Assembly (NCBI GenBank): GCA_964580585.1
Contig: CAZOKZ010000010.1
Coordinates: 1 to 64,000 of the forward strand
Source: CAZOKZ01 sp964580585
Lineage (GTDB): Bacteria; Sumerlaeota; Sumerlaeia; SLMS01; JAHLLQ01
Length of the DNA: 64,000 nt
Reading direction: 5' to 3'
The notes beneath the pieces were generated by a model. It was not told where the DNA came from, did not search any database, and saw only the letters and a program-made list of their open reading frames with translations. Shown here piece by piece: positions 58,663 through 64,000 of this stretch (position 1 is the first letter of the stretch; the number at the start of each line of letters is the position of its first letter). Position numbers and translations under genes: made by a program.

Positions 58663-58876
58663 CTCAAGCCTGACAGACCACTAGGAAGATTCCATCCTGC
58701 TTCATTTCATTTTTTCCAGCCAGACATTCTCGTCCAGGCGTTTGCACCAAAGGACAGTAGATGTCCTGGAGATGAAACTTTATAGGTTGAATCGTCGGTG
58801 GCGATATCTCCACGGCACTCTACACGAGTCCACGCCTCGCAACTGAATTAGCCGGTCTATTACCTGGAGCATAGAG

Positions 58877-59764
58877 ATGAAGCAATTTCTACGGGAGCCT
58901 CTCGTTCACTTTATCCTGTTGGGCGCGCTCCTTTTTGCAATCGGCATTTGGCGCGATCACATGAAAGAACAGTCCTTCGTGGCGCAACAACCAACGGTTG
59001 AAATTTCAGCAACTACTGTGGAGCTGATCCGTCTGCAACTAAGTCGTCAGTTCCAGAGAGAACCCAGCGAGGCCGAAGTGATCGGGGCGGTGAAGACACG
59101 CATTCGAGAGGAAATTCTCTCCCGTGAAGCCCGTGCGCTTGACCTTGACGAGGGAGACAGCGTGATTCGCCAGCGTCTTGCTCAGAAAATGGTATTTCTG
59201 ATGGAGGATGCTTTGCCAATCGGGCAACCCACAGAAGTAGAATTAAAAGACTATTTTGCAGAAAATATTATTCGGTACACTAAGCCCGAGCAAATAAGTT
59301 TCCGCCATGTGTTTTTCAGCCGCGAAAAACGCGGAAATCGCACGGATGACGATGCGTTGGCCGCGCTTGCCCGCTTGCGTGATCAGCCATCGCTTGAGGA
59401 TTCGCTTGGTGATAGTTTTTTAACAGGTTTTGATTTCGAGAATCTCAGCCAGCAAAATGTGATCGATACTTTTGGTGCCGAATTTGCCAATTCGATTATC
59501 AATACTGAACCGGGACAATGGCAAGGCCCCATCGACTCCACGTTTGGATCGCATCTGGTGTTTGTCGAAGCGCGTGTTTACTCACAAAATCCAACGTTGG
59601 ACGAAGTGAGAGCGAGTGTTCTTCGCGATTTTCAGGATGAACGTCGCAGGGACGCAAATCGGGAACTCTTCGATAAGCTGGAGCAACGCTACAAGGTTCA
59701 AATCGAAGATGAAGCGTTGTTGGCATCGAACACGATCAATCAAACGCGAGAGGTCGTGCGATGA
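58877..59764 (+). CDS. Parvulin-type peptidylprolyl isomerase family protein
   Basis: 295 residues with an N-terminal signal anchor (FILLGALLFAIGIWRD). A helical SurA/PpiD-like chaperone part (about 40-130, ELIRLQLSRQFQREPSEAEV, REEILSREARAL) precedes a PpiC-like rotamase region (about 135-245, ISFRHVFFSREKRG, IINTEPGQWQGPIDSTFGSHLVFVEA). It ends in a charged helix. It overlaps the HupE/UreJ gene by ATGA, so it probably folds or protects that exported protein. This pairing is frequent in bacterial genomes. Confidence 0.9.
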   Translation: MKQFLREPLVHFILLGALLFAIGIWRDHMKEQSFVAQQPTVEISATTVELIRLQLSRQFQREPSEAEVIGAVKTRIREEILSREARALDLDEGDSVIRQRLAQKMVFLMEDALPIGQPTEVELKDYFAENIIRYTKPEQISFRHVFFSREKRGNRTDDDALAALARLRDQPSLEDSLGDSFLTGFDFENLSQQNVIDTFGAEFANSIINTEPGQWQGPIDSTFGSHLVFVEARVYSQNPTLDEVRASVLRDFQDERRRDANRELFDKLEQRYKVQIEDEALLASNTINQTREVVR

Positions 59765-60777
59765 TCCAACGGTTGTTCCGCCTGCTTCAAGTTCTCGTCT
59801 TCTTTGGTATTTGCACAACAGCCTCCGCGCATGAAATGCGCCCGGCATTTCTGGAATTGAAAGAGGTAACGAACGGTGTTTTCGACGTTACCTGGAAAAT
59901 TCCCATGCTGGGCGAAACAATGAATTCGCCCGGTTCATCGGCGCCCAATGTCGCGCCCCAATTTCCGTCAGGCACAGAACTTCTGTCACCGATGACGATT
60001 GAACACGCTCCGGGAGCGATCATTCGTCGGACACGTATTTCCACCGGAATGAATGAACTTGCTGGTTCCCGAATTTCTATCGAAGGGCTGGATCAGGCTT
60101 CGATGGATGCACTTGTTCGAATCGAATTCTTGAATGGAAATGTATTTAGTCAGGTGCTTCGTCCAGATGCCCCCTATCTGGAAGTGCAAGGAGAAAATGC
60201 GACCCCTCGCGCGAGCGGATATTTGATCCTGGGCGTAGAGCATATCCTTCTGGGAATCGACCACCTGCTGTTTGTCACCTGTCTGCTGTTATTGGTTCAT
60301 GGCAAGTTTGAAATTTTCCGTACCATCACCGCATTCACCCTCGCACACAGCATCACGCTGGGGCTGGCGGCGCTTGGTTTTGTCCAAGTACCCTCGGGCC
60401 CCGTGGAAGCAACCATCGCGTTAAGCATCGTTTTTCTGGCGGTGGAAATCGTCAAAGAAATGCGCGGAGAGAAGAGCATAACGTCGCGTCGCCCATGGCT
60501 TGTGGCCTTTATCTTTGGGCTTTTGCACGGATTCGGATTTGCTGGCGCATTGTCCGATATCGGGCTGCCAAATGGTGAAGTCCCGCTCGCACTTTTCCTT
60601 TTTAACGTGGGCGTAGAACTCGGTCAGATCGTTTTTGTGTTAATCGTTGGGGCTTTCCTTTATGGTTTGAAGCGTGTACCGCGCATCAAACTGGATTGGT
60701 GGCGCTTTGCTACCACCTACTGCATCGGTTCAACCGCCAGTTATTGGCTGATCACGCGAGTCATCGCGATTTGGTGA
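59761..60777 (+). CDS. HupE/UreJ-family membrane protein
   Basis: 338 residues. A signal peptide ending in ASA is followed by a periplasmic beta domain (HEMRPAFLELKEV...). The C-terminal half holds about six membrane helices with the family's His motifs: GVEHILLGIDHLLFV, FTLAHSITLGLAALG and GLLHGFGFAGALSDIGLP. HupE and UreJ are linked to nickel uptake; for this two-domain form the metal is not shown. Coupled to the parvulin gene by a 4-base overlap. Confidence 0.93.
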   Translation: MIQRLFRLLQVLVFFGICTTASAHEMRPAFLELKEVTNGVFDVTWKIPMLGETMNSPGSSAPNVAPQFPSGTELLSPMTIEHAPGAIIRRTRISTGMNELAGSRISIEGLDQASMDALVRIEFLNGNVFSQVLRPDAPYLEVQGENATPRASGYLILGVEHILLGIDHLLFVTCLLLLVHGKFEIFRTITAFTLAHSITLGLAALGFVQVPSGPVEATIALSIVFLAVEIVKEMRGEKSITSRRPWLVAFIFGLLHGFGFAGALSDIGLPNGEVPLALFLFNVGVELGQIVFVLIVGAFLYGLKRVPRIKLDWWRFATTYCIGSTASYWLITRVIAIW

Positions 60778-60811
60778 GAAGTATCCCGATTTTTCAAAAG
60801 GATAGATTTCG

Positions 60812-62737
60812 ATGAAACAGATGAAGAAGATGGCGATGTTGGCATCGGTCCTTGCTTGCTCGGCAACGTTTACAGCAACGGCCTATGAGGAATCAACCGA
60901 CCACGCTCCCACTAAAGAAAGCGTCGAGTTGGTTATTGGAAAAAAACCTTACTCACCGTATGCTGGGCGAGAATTTCCCACGCGCGTGATGTGGGGCGAC
61001 ACGCACCTGCACACGGCAATCTCGGTGGATGCGGGGGCAGCGGGGTGTAAGCTCGGGCCAGAAGACGCTTATCGGTTCGCACGTGGCGAGGAAGTAACAA
61101 CTTCAACGGGTGAGCGCGCACGAATTTCTCGTCCTTTGGATTTCCTGGTGGTCGCCGACCACGCGGAAATGTTCGGACTCATGCCACAACTCTTGAAGGG
61201 TGAACCCAGCATTCTTGCGACGGAAAAAGGAAGACGTTGGTACGACATGCTGAAACAAGGTGGGGACGCCGCTTTCGAAGGCATGTGGGAAATCATTGGA
61301 ACGCTTGTCGCGCCCGATCCTCCCATCGATAGCCTCGATGCCATTCGCTCCGCATGGGAAGCTAACAACATTGCTGCTGAAAAATATAATGAACCCGGAC
61401 GATTCACAGCATTCATTGGGTTTGAATGGACGTCGGCGCCAAACGGAAACAACCTGCATCGTGTCGTGGTGTTCCGCGATAACGCCGATAAAGCAAACCG
61501 AACGCTTCCTTATTCCCAATACGACAGTCCCAACCCCGAAGACCTTTGGAAGTGGATGAAGGCATACGAAGACAGCACAGGCGGACGCCTCCTGGCGATT
61601 CCTCACAATGGTAACATCAGCGGGGGGCTCATGTTTTCCGACGTCGATTTTGTGGGGAACAAGCTGACGAGCAAATACGCCACCGATCGCATGCGCTGGG
61701 AACCCCTTGTCGAGGTCACGCAGCAAAAAGGGGACAGCGAAACCCATCCGTATCTTTCGCCGGAGGATGAATTTGCTCCTGGTGACCGCTGGGATAAACT
61801 GAACCTCAATGGTAATACGCCGCAAACGACCGACATGTTCCAATACGAATATGTTCGAGAAGCACTCAAACGCGGACTTCGTTTTGAGGAGGAACTCGGC
61901 GTCAATCCGTTCAAGTTTGGCATGATCGGCAGCACCGATTCCCACGTTGGTATTCCTGCAGTGGAGGAAGACAACTACTTTGGCAAGCTGCCTCCTTACG
62001 AACCATCGGCGGGCCGATGGGAACATGTCGGTGTGGCATACAAACCGGACCCCACGCTTAACGTTTATGGTTGGGAAATGCTTTCGTCCGGTTTGGCAGC
62101 AGTGTGGGCCAAGGACAACACGCGTGAATCCATCTTCGATGCCATGAAACGCAAGGAAGTGTACGCAACCACGGGTTCTCGAATGACCGTTCGTTTTTTT
62201 GGGGGATGGGACTTTGAAGCCGCCGATGCCAATACGCGCAGCCCTGCAAACGTAGGCTATGACAAGGGCGTTCCAATGGGTGGCGACCTTTGGAAAGCTC
62301 CGGATGGTAAAGCGCCTTCCTTCCTGGTCGCCGCCATGAAAGATCCGCTCAGCGGTAACCTGGATCGCATTCAAATCGTGAAGTGCTGGAAAGATTCCGC
62401 AGGCGAATTGAAAGAGAAAGTATATGACGTGGCTTGGTCTGGCGATCGCAAACCAGGGCCCGATGGAAAGCTGCCTTCGGTTGGCAACACGGTCGATGTC
62501 GAAAATGCCACCTGGACAAATACAATCGGCGCGCCTGAGCTGATTTCCATTTGGGAAGACCCGGATTTCGATCCCAGTAATCGCGCGTGTTATTATGCCC
62601 GTGTCATCGAAATTCCGACGCCTCGTTGGACATGTTATGATGCCAAACGCTACGGCATCAAAATGCCAGTCGAAGTACCCATGACAACCACGGAAAGAGC
62701 CTACACCTCGCCCATCTGGTACACTCCCGCTCGCTGA
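60812..62737 (+). CDS. Secreted DUF3604 protein
   Basis: 641 residues with a signal peptide (ending near TATAYE) and AAAGGA before the ATG. DUF3604 is a PHP-like metal-dependent domain: WGDTHLHTAISVDAG, FLVVADHAEMFGLMP, GFEWTSAPNGNNLHRVV, IPHNGNISGG and GSTDSHVGIPAVEEDNYFG carry the likely ligands. The C-terminal FLVAAMKDPLSGNLDRIQIVKCW belongs to the family. Role unknown; a periplasmic phosphoesterase-like enzyme is plausible. This gene often travels with HupE/UreJ and parvulin genes. Confidence 0.93.
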   Translation: MKQMKKMAMLASVLACSATFTATAYEESTDHAPTKESVELVIGKKPYSPYAGREFPTRVMWGDTHLHTAISVDAGAAGCKLGPEDAYRFARGEEVTTSTGERARISRPLDFLVVADHAEMFGLMPQLLKGEPSILATEKGRRWYDMLKQGGDAAFEGMWEIIGTLVAPDPPIDSLDAIRSAWEANNIAAEKYNEPGRFTAFIGFEWTSAPNGNNLHRVVVFRDNADKANRTLPYSQYDSPNPEDLWKWMKAYEDSTGGRLLAIPHNGNISGGLMFSDVDFVGNKLTSKYATDRMRWEPLVEVTQQKGDSETHPYLSPEDEFAPGDRWDKLNLNGNTPQTTDMFQYEYVREALKRGLRFEEELGVNPFKFGMIGSTDSHVGIPAVEEDNYFGKLPPYEPSAGRWEHVGVAYKPDPTLNVYGWEMLSSGLAAVWAKDNTRESIFDAMKRKEVYATTGSRMTVRFFGGWDFEAADANTRSPANVGYDKGVPMGGDLWKAPDGKAPSFLVAAMKDPLSGNLDRIQIVKCWKDSAGELKEKVYDVAWSGDRKPGPDGKLPSVGNTVDVENATWTNTIGAPELISIWEDPDFDPSNRACYYARVIEIPTPRWTCYDAKRYGIKMPVEVPMTTTERAYTSPIWYTPAR

Positions 62738-62793
62738 TATTTGCACCAAACGATCTTTCGGCTTTTTAACTTCATCAAAAAGTTGAGCTCAAC

Positions 62794-63078
62794 ATGAGTG
62801 TTTACATCATTTCCGCTATTGAATCCGAGCAACAGGATGACAACCGGGTTCAAACTGTCTGGTTGCGGATTCGGGAACTTTTTTCCCGCCGCCCAGGATT
62901 TATTCAGGGGCACTTATATCGCAGCACTAAAGATCAATGCACGCCGAGATATTATGGAATGAGCGAGTGGGCATCCGAGGAGGAACTTCGTCAGGCGATG
63001 ATGTCGTTGTTAACTTCGGATCTGCCCGACCGAATCACCGTGGCTCATCGTCTGGAATTATACGAGCGCGTTTATTGA
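62794..63078 (+). CDS. Small ABM-like (antibiotic biosynthesis monooxygenase fold) protein
   Basis: 94 residues. The ferredoxin-like fold pattern of ABM/dimeric alpha-beta barrel proteins is suggested by VYIISAIESEQQDDNRVQTVWLRI, GFIQGHLYRSTKD and YYGMSEWASEEELRQAM. No catalytic residues can be named. It lies between DUF3604 and the efflux gene. Small size makes the assignment moderate. Confidence 0.7.
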   Translation: MSVYIISAIESEQQDDNRVQTVWLRIRELFSRRPGFIQGHLYRSTKDQCTPRYYGMSEWASEEELRQAMMSLLTSDLPDRITVAHRLELYERVY

Positions 63079-63148
63079 TCCACTTTATTCCGAAAACGAA
63101 AACCACGGTCACAACGATCCACCCCCGTTTATTTTCAAGGAGATTACC

Positions 63149-64000
63149 TTGCAATTCAAAACTCGCAATCGCTTCGCCATCGCCTTGTTAGCCTCGATGG
63201 CAGTCTTTACCACTTCGTGCACGTTCGGGCCGAATTTCGAAAGCCCCGAGGTAACAACACCCGATTCCTGGCGCGACGCTGGCAACGAAAAATTAGAAGG
63301 CGAACCTTTGAATCAGATCGAATGGTGGAATCAGTTCAACGACCCGACGATGGAGTCTCTGATTTCGCAGGCCATGCGCGATAATACCGATCTGCAAGCA
63401 GCCGCTCTTCGAATCGTACAAGCACGCATTGGCCGAGCCGTTGCTTCGGAAATGCTTCTGCCCATTGTTACGGGAAAAGCAACTGGCGCGCACGTTTGGA
63501 TGAGTGAAACACAAAAACCCGATGTTGAGGTCTCGATTCCCGATTTAAAATTACCGGGCAAAAAATTACAGAAACCAAATGTATCGATGCAACCGGAGCT
63601 CGATTTGTATAACGCCAGTTTTGACGCCATTTGGGAACTGGATATCTGGGGGGTAAAGCGTCGTGGTATCGAATCCAAAGCCGCATTACTTGGCGCTGCC
63701 TATGCCAGCTATGACGACATGATGGTCACACTGGCGGGGGAAGTTGCGGCGACCTACATTCAAATCCGCGCCGTACAGACACGCCTGGCAACAACCCAAG
63801 AAAATATTGCGTTAATGGAACAGTTCCAGACAGCGGCACAGGAACGGTTTGATCGCCACGAAGGCTCAGAGTCGGATGTTTTGATGGCGAAGTCGTTGGT
63901 TTCGACAATGAAACTGGATATTCCACGGTTGGAACAAGCGCTCCGCGAATCGGAAAACGCCTTGGCGGTGTTACTTGGGAAAACACCCCAGGAGGCAGAT
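63149..64000 (+). CDS. RND-efflux outer-membrane factor lipoprotein, NodT/OprM family (3' end outside window)
   Basis: 284 codons are visible, starting at TTG 63149 six bases after AAGGAG (63137-63142), and open to the window end. The lipobox is FTTSC at residues 21-25. Family hallmarks follow: PEVTTPDSWRDAG, WWNQFNDPTMESLISQAM, NTDLQAAALRIVQAR, FDAIWELDIWGVKRR, AAYASYDDMMVTLAGEVAAT and RFDRHEGSESDVLMAKSL. It would form the trimeric outer-membrane channel of a tripartite pump; periplasmic and inner-membrane partners probably lie downstream. The TTG start makes it easy to miss. Confidence 0.93.
   Translation, partial: MQFKTRNRFAIALLASMAVFTTSCTFGPNFESPEVTTPDSWRDAGNEKLEGEPLNQIEWWNQFNDPTMESLISQAMRDNTDLQAAALRIVQARIGRAVASEMLLPIVTGKATGAHVWMSETQKPDVEVSIPDLKLPGKKLQKPNVSMQPELDLYNASFDAIWELDIWGVKRRGIESKAALLGAAYASYDDMMVTLAGEVAATYIQIRAVQTRLATTQENIALMEQFQTAAQERFDRHEGSESDVLMAKSLVSTMKLDIPRLEQALRESENALAVLLGKTPQEAD

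Noticed and set aside
61103..62749. 548-codon open frame antisense to the DUF3604 gene
   Set aside because: Shadow of the DUF3604 coding frame; no recognisable protein features or ribosome-binding site.

Overview
The window comes from the chromosome of a Gram-negative bacterium. It carries a type IV pilus secretin, an outer-membrane efflux lipoprotein, several lipoprotein or Sec signals, and housekeeping genes (dnaA, polA, rho, coaE, gltX, uvrA). GC content looks moderate and genes sit on both strands in short operons. The gene content suggests an environmental lineage rather than a well-studied proteobacterium: many large secreted proteins, repeated type II secretion-like pseudopilins, a 'YDPTNGT' motif protein, a YpdA-type bacillithiol reductase, a PilM-PilN fusion, a Gld-type ABC cluster, and many intergenic repeats of the 'CACGGAGACACAGAG' kind. 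PVC-superphylum or neighbouring candidate phyla (for example Sumerlaeota or Hydrogenedentes) would fit, but this is inference. The order polA-coaE-rho matches what I recall from Chlamydia.

Layout. 1-3.1 kb: a bis-haem membrane cytochrome b, a multihaem cytochrome c fused to a CXXC-less thioredoxin fold, and a receiver-histidine kinase. 3.1-14 kb: four exported or anchored proteins on the minus strand, including a subtilase whose Ser motif lies before its Asp and His motifs, which looks like a circular permutation. 14-19 kb: rho, coaE, polA. 19-26 kb: pilus assembly operon (PilM-PilN fusion, a membrane TPR protein, a giant secretin). 26-35 kb: TPR protein and Nif3, a histidine kinase, YpdA, gltX and dnaA without dnaN. 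35-40 kb: methyltransferase, M20 peptidase, short pyrophosphatase homologue, DUF1015. 40.3-41.2 kb: a TacAT-type toxin-antitoxin pair with a promoter whose spacer is a perfect palindrome. 41.3-45.5 kb: uvrA and manC. 45.5-51.5 kb: a tightly overlapped operon pnp-gldA-gldF-gldG-DUF4340. 51.6-54.1 kb: polyprenol-phosphate glycosyltransferase and three tandem GspG-like genes, only the first with an intact prepilin cleavage motif. 54.4-56.9 kb: a double-receiver regulator with a dead second receiver, and a membrane protein. 57.1-58.7 kb: tRNA-Val(GAC), a degraded exported-protein remnant and a broken IS630 transposase. 58.9-64 kb: parvulin, HupE/UreJ, DUF3604, an ABM-like protein and the 5' part of an RND outer-membrane factor that starts with TTG.

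The gaps between genes hold at least four families of dispersed repeats, often as facing inverted pairs, and several clear intrinsic terminators. I found no CRISPR array, prophage, rRNA, riboswitch or convincing oriC. The most unusual item is the permuted subtilase with a cysteine-rich insertion. The repeat families, the cytochrome-thioredoxin fusion and the decayed pseudopilin array come next.
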